This document shows positions 30,541 to 38,366 of a stretch of 41,111 nucleotides of DNA, one piece after another (the stretch's first letter is position 1; each line of letters opens with the position of its first letter). The stretch spans positions 1-41,111 of the forward strand of contig JAEXHA010000157.1 of assembly GCA_023450335.1 (NCBI GenBank). Direction: 5' to 3'. Made by a program: the position numbers and the translations under genes. Origin of the DNA: Actinomycetes bacterium. GTDB taxonomy: Bacteria > Actinomycetota > Actinomycetes > Actinomycetales > Microbacteriaceae. Below the pieces are notes generated by a model that did not search any database, was not told the DNA's origin, and saw only the letters and a list, made by a program, of their open reading frames with translations.

Positions 30541-31302
30541 ACCGATGACGCGTGCCGTCGCGACCGGATCGGCGCGATGCATCACGGACTCGGGCACGAT
30601 GACGAGCTCGGCGTCGGGGATGGCGTTGGCGAGCCGGTCGGATCCGGCGATGAGAACCGGGAACGTCTGCTCGCCGCGCAGCACCGTCACCGGCATGGTC
30701 ACCGCGAGCATCTCGGCAGTGGGCGTCGACACCTGCGCCACCAGCCGCGTGTCGTACACCGTCGACTGGGCCAGCGGCAGCAGCGCGGCGAACTCATCGC
30801 TCGCCCTGATCTGGTCGACCATCTGCTGTGGAAGCCGCACGCTCTCGAGCTGGAACGTCGTGATCGCCTCATCGAGCCGCCCCGCATCGACGAGGTGCTG
30901 CAGTCGATCGGCCAGATCTTCCGGCGCCTCGGTGGCACCGAACCCGAATGGCGGCTCCGACAGGAACAGCGCCCGGATCGGTACGCCTCGCGATGCGGCG
31001 AACAGCGCCAGCACAGCGCCCGACGAATGACCGAGCACGGCGGCGTCGCCGCCGATCGCCGCGATCACCGCGGCGAGGTCCTCGGCCTCGCGATCGGGCG
31101 CCGAGTCGCGGGCATCGCCGCTGGATCCCCGGGCGCGGCGATCCCAGGTGACGGCGCGGAAACCGGCATCCACCAGCGCAGCCGCGAGGGACGCGGCGTC
31201 GACGGCGAGCGACAAGGCACCGTTCACGATGACGACGACCGGGCCGTCGCCGGTGGCGGTGTAGGCGATTGGTGTGCCGTCGGCGGAAGTCGCGATGTCC
31301 AT
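30526..31302 (-). CDS. Alpha/beta hydrolase
   Basis: A 258-residue alpha/beta-fold protein: MDIATSADGTPIAYTATGDG start, the oxyanion strand VVVIVNGALS, nucleophile elbow GHSSGAV, and a likely acid around TVLRGEQTF. Relatives are often annotated as signal-peptide-free esterases or C-C hydrolases of unknown substrate. The ATG at 31302 is chosen because homology starts at this residue; the frame is open to 31356 but the extra residues include two Cys and look unlike the family. It is divergent from the TetR gene, and the TetR palindrome in the shared gap may control it too. The C-terminus ends in the repeat region. Confidence 0.82.
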   Translation of the reverse strand: MDIATSADGTPIAYTATGDGPVVVIVNGALSLAVDAASLAAALVDAGFRAVTWDRRARGSSGDARDSAPDREAEDLAAVIAAIGGDAAVLGHSSGAVLALFAASRGVPIRALFLSEPPFGFGATEAPEDLADRLQHLVDAGRLDEAITTFQLESVRLPQQMVDQIRASDEFAALLPLAQSTVYDTRLVAQVSTPTAEMLAVTMPVTVLRGEQTFPVLIAGSDRLANAIPDAELVIVPESVMHRADPVATARVIGERLP

Positions 31303-31367
31303 GCGGCTCACGCAACCACGGGGCTCTGACATCGCGCAACGGTGCGACCCCGGCATCCAGCTTCAAC

Positions 31368-31385
31368 TCGTGCATAAATGCACGA
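31368..31385. promoter_or_regulatory. TetR operator palindrome
   Basis: TCGTGCAT-AA-ATGCACGA, a perfect 8+2+8 bp palindrome located 17 bp before the tetR start and about 66 bp from the divergent hydrolase start. It overlaps the region where the tetR -35 box should be. Confidence 0.65.
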
Positions 31386-31402
31386 TGTGCAAGAATCGGT
31401 CG

Positions 31403-32029
31403 GTGACCGATACGACCGCGACCGACCCCGAGGGGCTGCGAGCGCGCAAGCAGCGCGCGACGCGCGAGGCGATCCACCGCGCCGCCGTCGAGCTCGCCCT
31501 CGAGCACGGCCCCGACGGCGCGACCGTCGCCGCCATCAGCGATCGCGCGAACATCTCGACGCGCACCTTCTTCAACTACTACCCGTCGAAGGAGGACGCG
31601 ATCGTGGGCCTGCACGAGGGGCTCCCCAGCGACGACGAGCTCGACGAGTTCGCCGCCGGCACCTCCGACGATCTGATCGGCGATATCTCGCGCCTGCTGC
31701 TGGGCGTGTTCACCGTCGGCGACGACGAGCTCGTCGCCGCGCGCCGGCGGCTCATCGTCGAGAACCCGCAGCTGATCCAACGGCACTGGGCGCGCATGCA
31801 GGGGGTCGAGACGCGCGCGGCGGCCGCCGTCGCCGACCGCATGCGTCGCGGCGGGTTCGCGCACCTCGACATCGACGAGGCCGCGCACCTGCTCGTGGTC
31901 GCCTGCAGCGGGGTGCTGCGTCACAGCATCCGACAGACCATCCACGCCGGCGGCTACCCCGCCGATGTCTTCCGCCGTCTCGACGACGGCCTCCACACCC
32001 TTCGAGAGGTCCTGCGCACACTCCCATGA
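31403..32029 (+). CDS. TetR-family transcriptional regulator
   Basis: A 208-residue TetR repressor. The DNA-binding helix-turn-helix is RATREAIHRAAVELALEHGP, then VAAISDRANISTRTFFNYYPSKEDAI, very typical of the family. The ligand domain follows, with a MftR-like C-terminal pattern. The GTG at 31403 follows AAGAAT (-10 like) after 6 nt, a leaderless arrangement; longer frames from 31274 or 31371 are less likely. It overlaps the exporter gene by 4 bp, so the pair forms an autoregulated operon controlled through the palindrome at 31368. Confidence 0.9.
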   Translation: MTDTTATDPEGLRARKQRATREAIHRAAVELALEHGPDGATVAAISDRANISTRTFFNYYPSKEDAIVGLHEGLPSDDELDEFAAGTSDDLIGDISRLLLGVFTVGDDELVAARRRLIVENPQLIQRHWARMQGVETRAAAAVADRMRRGGFAHLDIDEAAHLLVVACSGVLRHSIRQTIHAGGYPADVFRRLDDGLHTLREVLRTLP

Positions 32030-33609
32030 CGACAACCCGCCGCCATTCCCACGAGACCCGCCGAGGCATCGTCCTGCTGTTCGTCGGGCTCATCCTCGCG
32101 ATGCTGCTGGCCGCGCTGAGTCAGACCGTCCTCAGCGCTGCCATGCCGACGATGGTCGGTGAGCTGGGCGGTGTCGACCAGATGCTCTGGGTGATGACGG
32201 CGTACATCCTCGCGTCGACGATCATGATGCCCATCTACGGCAAGATGAGCGACCTGATCGGGCGCAAGGCCCCGCTGATCACGGCCATCTCGCTGTTCAT
32301 CGCCGGATCGGTGATCGGCGCCCTCGCGCCCGACATGGGCGTGCTCATCGTCGCGCGCGTCGTGCAGGGGCTGGGTGCGGGCGGGCTCATGATCCTGTCG
32401 CAGGCGATCATCGCCGACGTGATCCCGGCGCGCGAGCGCGGCAAGTACATGGGCATCATGGGTGCCGTCTTCGCGGTGTCGTCGGTGGCCGGGCCGCTGC
32501 TGGGCGGCTACCTGACCGAGCACGCCGACTGGCGCTGGACGTTCTGGATGAACGTACCGCTGGGCCTGCTCGCGCTCGCTGCGGCCATCACGCTGCTGCA
32601 CCTGCCCAAGGGATCGGGCTCGAAGCCGAAGATCGACGTGCTCGGCATGATGACCCTCGCCGGGGCCACGGCCGCGCTGATCCTGGTCGCCTCGTGGGGC
32701 GGCAACGACTTCGCCTGGACCTCGCCGGTCATCCTCGGCCTGATCGCCGCGACGGTCGTGCTGGCCGCACTGTTCGTGATCGTGGAGCGACGCGCAGCCG
32801 AGCCCATCATCCCGCCGGCACTGTTCCGCGACCGCAACTTCAACATCGCGACCGCCGCGGGCCTGCTCATCGGCGTCGCGATGTTCGGCGTGATCGGGTA
32901 CATCCCGACGCACCTGCAGATGACCTTCGGCGCCGACGCCACCGTGGCGGGCCTGCTCATGGTGCCGATGATGGGCGCGATGCTGCTCACCTCGGTGGGC
33001 ACCGGATGGCTGGTCAGCCGGTACGGCAGGTACAAGTGGATGCCGTTGACCGGCGCCGCCCTGGTGGCGCTGGCCCTCGTGCTGCTGGGCACGGTGACGC
33101 CCGAGACCTCGCTGTGGGTGTTCTGCACGTACATCGCCATCATGGGCATGGGGCTGGGCGCCAACATGCAGAACCTCGTGCTGATCGTCCAGAACTCCTT
33201 CCCCAACCGCATCGTGGGCACCGCGACGGCATCGAACAACTTCTTCCGGCAGGTGGGCGCGTCGCTGGGCAGCGCCGTGATCGGCAGCCTGTTCACGGTG
33301 CGGCTCATCGACATCATCACCGCGCGACTGCCCGACGGCGCCGGCGACCGGGTCGGCGACATCAGTTCACTCACACCCGACCTCGTGCACGGGCTGCCCG
33401 ACCACCTGCACTCGATCGTCGTGCACGGATACAACGACGCGCTGACCCCGCTGTTCCTGTGGATGGCGCCGCTGGCGCTGATCGCCCTGGTGCTGCTGTG
33501 CTTCATCGAGGAGATCCCGCTCAAGACCACGGTCGAGCGGGACGTGCCGGCCGAGGTGAGCGAGGGTCAGCTGATCGTCGAGCCCGAGGATCAGCGCTCG
33601 CCCGCGTAG
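32026..33609 (+). CDS. MFS transporter, DHA2 (EmrB/QacA-like) family
   Basis: A 527-residue drug:H+ antiporter with about 14 transmembrane segments. Motifs include the loop 2-3 signature GKMSDLIGRKAPL, the motif C region AVSSVAGPLLGGYL and the conserved DWRWTFWMNVPLGLL. Homologues pump out multiple hydrophobic drugs or dyes. It sits directly behind the TetR gene (ATGA overlap), the standard arrangement for a ligand-induced efflux pump. The 14-helix length fits DHA2 and not DHA1. Confidence 0.94.
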   Translation: MTTTRRHSHETRRGIVLLFVGLILAMLLAALSQTVLSAAMPTMVGELGGVDQMLWVMTAYILASTIMMPIYGKMSDLIGRKAPLITAISLFIAGSVIGALAPDMGVLIVARVVQGLGAGGLMILSQAIIADVIPARERGKYMGIMGAVFAVSSVAGPLLGGYLTEHADWRWTFWMNVPLGLLALAAAITLLHLPKGSGSKPKIDVLGMMTLAGATAALILVASWGGNDFAWTSPVILGLIAATVVLAALFVIVERRAAEPIIPPALFRDRNFNIATAAGLLIGVAMFGVIGYIPTHLQMTFGADATVAGLLMVPMMGAMLLTSVGTGWLVSRYGRYKWMPLTGAALVALALVLLGTVTPETSLWVFCTYIAIMGMGLGANMQNLVLIVQNSFPNRIVGTATASNNFFRQVGASLGSAVIGSLFTVRLIDIITARLPDGAGDRVGDISSLTPDLVHGLPDHLHSIVVHGYNDALTPLFLWMAPLALIALVLLCFIEEIPLKTTVERDVPAEVSEGQLIVEPEDQRSPA

Positions 33610-33612
33610 GCT
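33607..33612 (+). promoter_or_regulatory. -10 box of leaderless yaeQ-type gene promoter
   Basis: TAGGCT begins with the TAG stop codon of the exporter and is followed by 8 nt and the ATG at 33621. Confidence 0.45.
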
Positions 33613-33620
33613 CGATCGTC

Positions 33621-34160
33621 ATGGCTATCGGCGCGCAGATCCACACGTTCACGATCGGTCTGGCCGATGTCGACCGCGGCGTGTACGAGGAGATCTCGAT
33701 GCGGGTCGCCCGGCATCCCTCCGAGACCGACGCGTTCATGCTGACCCGGGTGTTGGCGTACTGCCTCGAGTACGAAGAGGGCATCGCGTTCAGTGAGGGG
33801 ATCTCGGCCACCGACGAGCCGGCCGTGCTCGTGCGCGACCTGACCGGCCGGGTCACCGCGTGGATCGAGGTGGGTGCGCCCGATGCCGCGCGACTGCACC
33901 ACGGGAGCAAGCTCGCCGATCGCACGGTCGTGTACACCCATCGCGACCCGCAGAAGGTGGCCGCCGCGTGGGCGGGAAAGACCATCCACCGGGCGGGCGA
34001 GGTCGCGCTGTTCAGCTTCGACCCCGGGTTCGTCGACGCGGCCGTCGCCGTGCTCGAGCGTCGCAACACCGCGACCGTATCGGTGACCGAGCGCACGCTG
34101 TACCTCGACCTGAACGGCACCGCCTTCGCCTCGGCCGTGCACGAGACCCGCGCCGCCTGA
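33621..34160 (+). CDS. YaeQ-family protein
   Basis: A 179-residue YaeQ protein. The opening MAIGAQIHTFTIGLADVDRGVYEE and ARHPSETDAFMLTRVLAYCLEYEEGIAFSEG are diagnostic, followed by WIEVGAPDAARLHHGSKLAD. The fold is a PD-(D/E)xK nuclease-like core, but no cellular role is established. Full length relative to the family. The gene has its own probable leaderless promoter that overlaps the exporter stop. Confidence 0.9.
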   Translation: MAIGAQIHTFTIGLADVDRGVYEEISMRVARHPSETDAFMLTRVLAYCLEYEEGIAFSEGISATDEPAVLVRDLTGRVTAWIEVGAPDAARLHHGSKLADRTVVYTHRDPQKVAAAWAGKTIHRAGEVALFSFDPGFVDAAVAVLERRNTATVSVTERTLYLDLNGTAFASAVHETRAA

Positions 34161-34163
34161 CCC

Positions 34164-34589
34164 TCAGCCGCGCAGTGCGGCGCTGAACCACCGGGCGTAC
34201 GCGTGCCACGGGTCACCGCCGTCGGCCAGCGCCGCCGCGTGGGCGATCAGCTCGTCAGCGGCACGGAACCACTCGCCGCCCTCGCGGAGCTGTGCGAACT
34301 GCGCGTGGCGCCGACGCTCCACCGTGCGGTCGCCCGGCTCGAATGCGAGCAGCTCGTGGTGCCAGATGGCCCCGAGGCGCTGCCGCGGGTTCGCCGACGT
34401 GCCGATCTTCACCCGATCGGCGTAGCGCAGGTAGTAGACGACGTGGACGCGGGGCAGCGGCAGGTCGGGATCGGGCGCATCACCGACGCGCCACTCGCAC
34501 ACGGCGCAGTGCCACCCGTCGGGGTGGTGGATGCCGGAGGTGCCGCCGCACAGCAGGCACGGCGCCGGCAGCGCCCCGAGTCTCGTCAC
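34164..34589 (-). CDS. Zinc-ribbon plus T5orf172/GIY-YIG-like protein
   Basis: A 141-residue protein with an N-terminal zinc ribbon (CLLCGG...HHP..WHCAVCEW) and a T5orf172-like domain (VVYYLRYADRVKIGTSANPRQRLGAI, then ERRRHAQFAQLREGGEWF). The Y..Y-IG and R of this domain align with the GIY-YIG nuclease pattern, so DNA cleavage or DNA binding is possible. The GTG at 34589 is preferred because TACTCT (-10 like) ends 6 nt before it and the ATG at 34649 adds a low-complexity tail. It converges on the YaeQ gene with a 3-bp gap. Confidence 0.7.
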   Translation of the reverse strand: MTRLGALPAPCLLCGGTSGIHHPDGWHCAVCEWRVGDAPDPDLPLPRVHVVYYLRYADRVKIGTSANPRQRLGAIWHHELLAFEPGDRTVERRRHAQFAQLREGGEWFRAADELIAHAAALADGGDPWHAYARWFSAALRG

Positions 34590-34690
34590 CCGCAGAGAGT
34601 ACGTCCCGGTCCCGACGTTCGGCCGCGCGCGGCTCGACGCTCGCCCCATGTGGTGCGAGCCGATCGGGCCGCACCTGCCACGATGGGATC

Positions 34691-35590
34691 ATGACCGACG
34701 CCGCCCTCTCGCTGGCCGACATCCAGATCCGCGACCCGTTCGTGCTGACCGTGCCCGAAGAGGGTGCGTACTACCTGTTCGGGTCCACCGATGCCGACAT
34801 CTGGCATCCGCCCGCCACCGGTTTCGACGCCTACCGCAGCACCGACCTGGCCTCGTGGGAGGGGCCGATCCCGGCGTTCCGCCCGCCCGCCGGGTTCTGG
34901 AGCGACCGCAACTACTGGGCGCCCGAGGTGCACCGCCATGACGGCCGGTACTTCATGTTCGCGACCTTCCACGCCGAGGGCGTGCGGCGCGGCACGCAGA
35001 TCCTCGTCGCCGACAAGTCCGCCGGCCCGTACGAACCATACAGCGACGGCCCCGTCACCCCGCGCGACTGGGAGTGCCTCGACGGCACCCTGCACGTCGA
35101 CGAGCAGGGCGACCCCTGGATCGTGTTCTGCCACGAATGGGTGCAGGCCATCGACGGCGAGGTCGTGCGGCAGCGGCTGTCGGCCGACCTGCGTGAGACG
35201 GTGGGCGAGCCCGAGGTGCTGTTCCGCGCGTCGGAGGCGCCGTGGGCGCGGCCCCTGCAGCACCCGCGCATCCCCGAGGGTACGCATGCCTATGTCACCG
35301 ACGGCCCGTTCGTGCACCGGCTGACCGGCGGCGGGCTCATCATGCTGTGGTCAAGCTTCGGCGACCAGGGCTACGCGATGGGCATCGCCCGATCGGCCTC
35401 CGGCACGCTGGCGGGCCCCTGGATGCAGGAGGAACATCCCATCTGGGGTGCCGACGGCGGGCACGGCATGATCGCACGCACCCTCGAGGGCGGCCTGCTG
35501 CTGACGCTGCACCAGCCGAACACGACCCCGGACGAGCGGGCGGTGTTCCGGTCGCTGCGTGAGTCCGCCGACTCGGTGCAGCTCGCGTAA
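34691..35590 (+). CDS. Glycoside hydrolase family 43-like protein
   Basis: A 299-residue five-bladed beta-propeller glycosidase. GH43 features are the N-terminal catalytic-base region IQIRDPFVL (Asp15), YYLFGSTDADIW, YWAPEVHRHDGRYFMFATFH and the DGTLHVDEQGDPWIVFCHEW pair that carries acid/base residues, with the closing GADGGHGMIART. No signal peptide is visible, so it is cytosolic and would act on imported oligosaccharides such as arabino- or xylo-oligomers. CACGAT 6 nt before the ATG suggests a leaderless start. The frame extends upstream to 34292 without homology. Confidence 0.85.
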   Translation: MTDAALSLADIQIRDPFVLTVPEEGAYYLFGSTDADIWHPPATGFDAYRSTDLASWEGPIPAFRPPAGFWSDRNYWAPEVHRHDGRYFMFATFHAEGVRRGTQILVADKSAGPYEPYSDGPVTPRDWECLDGTLHVDEQGDPWIVFCHEWVQAIDGEVVRQRLSADLRETVGEPEVLFRASEAPWARPLQHPRIPEGTHAYVTDGPFVHRLTGGGLIMLWSSFGDQGYAMGIARSASGTLAGPWMQEEHPIWGADGGHGMIARTLEGGLLLTLHQPNTTPDERAVFRSLRESADSVQLA

Positions 35591-35605
35591 CGCGGGCGCG
35601 ACGGT

Positions 35606-35669
35606 GCGTGACCGCCCGGGTGCGTGACCGCGCCGGCGCGTGACCGCCCGGGTGCGTGACCGCGCCGGG
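35606..35669. repeat. Four tandem 16-bp repeats (GCGTGACCGC core)
   Basis: Copies start at 35606, 35622, 35638 and 35654, an exact 16-bp period. The last 6 bp alternate between CCGGGT and a GCCGG type. They occupy the 95-bp gap between a convergent pair and can fold into GC-rich hairpins. Confidence 0.75.
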
Positions 35670-35685
35670 TGGGCCGGCGCCCGGC

Positions 35686-36093
35686 TCAGCCGTCGAGGAA
35701 GTTCTCGCGGGCCAGTGGGGCCACGTCCAGCTGTTCCACGTCGGCCCGGGTGATCCAGCGCAGCTCGGCGATCTCGGCCCCGATGACCGGCTGCTGTCGC
35801 CCGATGTCCACCGTGAAGACCTCGGCGACCACGAGGAATCCCGGCTCGTTCGCGGCCGCGGCGGTGAACGAACCCAGCCCGACCAGATCGTGCGCGGCCA
35901 CCTCGAGGCTGAGCTCTTCGGCCAATTCGCGCCGCAACGTCTGGCTCGCCGTCTCACCCGGTTCGGGCTTGCCGCCGGGCTGCATGAACGCGGTGGTGCC
36001 GGCCTTGCGCACCACCAGCAGGCGGCCCGCGTCATCGACGATCACCGCCGCCGAGACGTGGATGCGGCGGGGCTCGGAAACAGGGGTGGTCAC
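35686..36093 (-). CDS. NUDIX hydrolase
   Basis: A 135-residue NUDIX pyrophosphohydrolase. The Nudix box is GGKPEPGETASQTLRRELAEEL, with the metal-binding REx2EE, preceded by VSAAVIVDDAGRLLVVRKAG. Substrates in this family are nucleoside diphosphates linked to another moiety (NTPs, ADP-ribose, NADH). The TAFMQPGGKPE context resembles MutT-like and ADP-ribose-type members, but no assignment is possible. The ATG at 36093 is 49 bp from the divergent SDR-like gene at 36143. Confidence 0.9.
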   Translation of the reverse strand: MTTPVSEPRRIHVSAAVIVDDAGRLLVVRKAGTTAFMQPGGKPEPGETASQTLRRELAEELSLEVAAHDLVGLGSFTAAAANEPGFLVVAEVFTVDIGRQQPVIGAEIAELRWITRADVEQLDVAPLARENFLDG

Positions 36094-36131
36094 CGTCGCA
36101 CGCTAACAGGTGGCACGCATGCGGTCCGACG

Positions 36132-36137
36132 TAGAAT
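36132..36137 (+). promoter_or_regulatory. -10 box of leaderless SDR-like gene promoter
   Basis: TAGAAT is followed by 5 nt and a GTG at 36143. Confidence 0.45.
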
Positions 36138-36142
36138 CGCGT

Positions 36143-37621
36143 GTGCCCGCCGAGACCCCTGCCACCGATCTGCCGCCCAGCGGCATCGATCCCGCCGACC
36201 TGGCCGCCACCCTCCGGGTGCTGGAGTCGCTGGACCAGGTCGATGAGCGTCACCCCGACTTCATCGCCGTGCGTCGTGCCACCGGCAGGATGTTCAAGGC
36301 GGTGAAGCGCTACCGCCGCCGCGAGGCGCGGGACGCGGTGGCCGCGGCCGACCGCGCCGTCGTCGCGGCCACCGCCACCGGTGCCCCCGACCGGATCGAC
36401 GACGAGACCCGCGGCATCCCGATCAGCACCACGACGACGGCTCCGACCGCCGGAACGCTCATCAAGGCCCGCGGCTGCTACATCTGCAAGCAGCCCTACA
36501 CGCTGGTCGACGCGTTCTACCACCAGCTGTGTCCCACGTGCGCAGCCATGAGCCACGCCAAGCGCGAGGCCCGCACCGATCTGACCGGCAAGCGCGCACT
36601 GCTGACCGGCGGGCGCGCGAAGATCGGCATGTACATCGCGCTGCGCCTGCTGCGCGACGGCGCCCACACGACCATCACCACCCGGTTCCCGCGCGACGCC
36701 GTGCGCCGGTTCAGCAGCCTGCCCGACGCTCCCGAGTGGATCGACCGGCTCAAGATCGTCGGCATCGATCTGCGTGATCCGGCGCAGGTGATCGGCCTCG
36801 CCGACGACGTCGCCGCTGCCGGCAGTCTCGACATCCTCATCAACAACGCGACCCAGACCGTGCGGCGTTCGCCCGGTGCCTACCAGCCGCTGGTCGAAGC
36901 CGAGCTGGCCCCGCTGCCCGACGGGCCACTGCCCGAGCTCGTGACCTTCGGCCACACCAACGATCAGCACCCGCAGGCGCTGGAGCGCTCGGTGACCGCC
37001 CACCCGATCCTGGCCGCCGCGGCCTCGCGCGCCGACGAGCTGACCGAGCAGGCGATGGCGGCGGGGTCAAGCTCGCTCGAGCGCCTCGCCGCCGGCACCG
37101 CGATCGACGCCGGCGGGCTGATCCCCGACCACGACGACGTGAACTCGTGGGTGCAGCGCGTCGAGCAGGTCGACCCGCTCGAGATGCTCGAGGTGCAGCT
37201 GGCCAACACGACCGCGCCGTTCCTGCTGATCTCGAAGCTGCGCGCGTCGCTGGCCGCCAGTGGCGCTCGCCGCACCTACATCGTGAACGTCAGCGCGATG
37301 GAAGGGGTGTTCAACCGCGGCTACAAGGGCCCCGGGCACCCGCACACGAACATGGCAAAGGCGGCCGTCAACATGCTCACCCGCACCAGCGCGCGCGAGA
37401 TGTTCGAGACCGACGGCATCTTGATGACCAGCGTCGACACCGGTTGGATCACCGACGAACGCCCCCACCCGACCAAGATCCGGCTCGCCGAAGAAGGGTT
37501 CCACGCCCCGCTCGACCTCGTCGACGGCGCCGCCCGCGTCTACGACCCGATCGTGCGCGGCGAAGCCGGCGAAGACCTGTTCGGCGTCTTCCTCAAGGAC
37601 TACGCGCCCGGCGCCTGGTGA
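36143..37621 (+). CDS. SDR-fold protein with an N-terminal four-Cys zinc site
   Basis: A 492-residue, unusual SDR. Residues 1-100 are a charged helical region. Then CYICKQPYTLVDAFYHQLC and CPTCA give four cysteines (about 112, 115, 130, 133) in a zinc-ribbon spacing. The Rossmann domain starts at KRALLTGGRAKIGMYIALRL (TGxxxxxG type) with INNAT and a C-terminal VNVSAMEG region. The SDR tyrosine/lysine pair is atypical: a helix with HTNMAKAAVNML stands where YxxxK is expected, so the tyrosine is missing. The GTG at 36143 is chosen because of the -10 box; the frame opens from 36110. Function unknown. Confidence 0.75.
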   Translation: MPAETPATDLPPSGIDPADLAATLRVLESLDQVDERHPDFIAVRRATGRMFKAVKRYRRREARDAVAAADRAVVAATATGAPDRIDDETRGIPISTTTTAPTAGTLIKARGCYICKQPYTLVDAFYHQLCPTCAAMSHAKREARTDLTGKRALLTGGRAKIGMYIALRLLRDGAHTTITTRFPRDAVRRFSSLPDAPEWIDRLKIVGIDLRDPAQVIGLADDVAAAGSLDILINNATQTVRRSPGAYQPLVEAELAPLPDGPLPELVTFGHTNDQHPQALERSVTAHPILAAAASRADELTEQAMAAGSSSLERLAAGTAIDAGGLIPDHDDVNSWVQRVEQVDPLEMLEVQLANTTAPFLLISKLRASLAASGARRTYIVNVSAMEGVFNRGYKGPGHPHTNMAKAAVNMLTRTSAREMFETDGILMTSVDTGWITDERPHPTKIRLAEEGFHAPLDLVDGAARVYDPIVRGEAGEDLFGVFLKDYAPGAW

Positions 37622-37670
37622 CCCCCGGCGGCTCGCCGCCCGTGCCGCGACGACCTGCGAAGATGGCGGG

Positions 37671-38366
37671 ATGACCCAGACCCACCTGCTCACCGGCGCC
37701 GGCTCGGGCATCGGCCAGGCTGTCGCCCACCGCCTCGCCGCGCGTGGCGACCGGCTCGCGCTCGTGGCCCGCGACGCCGCGCGCGCCGCCGAGCTCTCGG
37801 CCGCATTCCCCGGCTCCATCCCCGTCGTCGCCGACCTCTCGCATCCTGATGCCATCGTGGATGCCGTGGCGGCGGCCGGACTGCCCGACGCGATCGACGC
37901 GATCATCCACGCCGCCGGCATCGTCGAGCTGGGCGCTGTGGCCGAACTGCCCCTGACCGCGTGGACCGATCAGCTGACGGTCAACCTCGTGGCCCCGGCG
38001 GAGCTGACCCGCGTCGTACTGCCGCGCGTGCGCGCCGCTCGCGGCCAGGTGCTGTTCGTCAACTCGGGCGCGGGCCTGAACGCCCACCCGGACTGGGCGG
38101 CCTACGCCGCCTCCAAGCACGGCCTCAAGGCACTGGCCGACGCGCTGCGTGGGGAGGAGGCGCCGCACGGAGTGCGCGTCACGACGGTGTATCCGGGCCG
38201 CACCGCGACGCCCATGCAGGCCACGGTGCACGAGCAGGAGGGTCGCGATTACGACCCGACGGCGTTCATCGACGTGGACTCGGTGGCCACCGGCATCCTC
38301 ACCGCCCTCGACCTGCCGCGCGATGCGGTGATCAGCGATCTGACGGTGAGGCCGGGCCCGCGCTGA
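37671..38366 (+). CDS. Short-chain dehydrogenase/reductase
   Basis: A 231-residue classical SDR: TGAGSGIGQAVAHRL, NAG-like HAAGIV, catalytic S in FVNSGAG and YAASK, and R after strand 2 (LVARDAARA), which favours NADP(H). Typical of bacterial oxidoreductases of unknown substrate. GAAGAT 6 nt before the ATG suggests a leaderless start. The last 35 bp overlap the convergent ROK gene's 3' end. Confidence 0.88.
   Translation: MTQTHLLTGAGSGIGQAVAHRLAARGDRLALVARDAARAAELSAAFPGSIPVVADLSHPDAIVDAVAAAGLPDAIDAIIHAAGIVELGAVAELPLTAWTDQLTVNLVAPAELTRVVLPRVRAARGQVLFVNSGAGLNAHPDWAAYAASKHGLKALADALRGEEAPHGVRVTTVYPGRTATPMQATVHEQEGRDYDPTAFIDVDSVATGILTALDLPRDAVISDLTVRPGPR

Noticed and set aside
28947..30542. 531-codon minus-strand frame opposite the HNH gene
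   Set aside because: Low-complexity, His/Gln/Arg-rich shadow; the HNH motifs lie on the plus strand.
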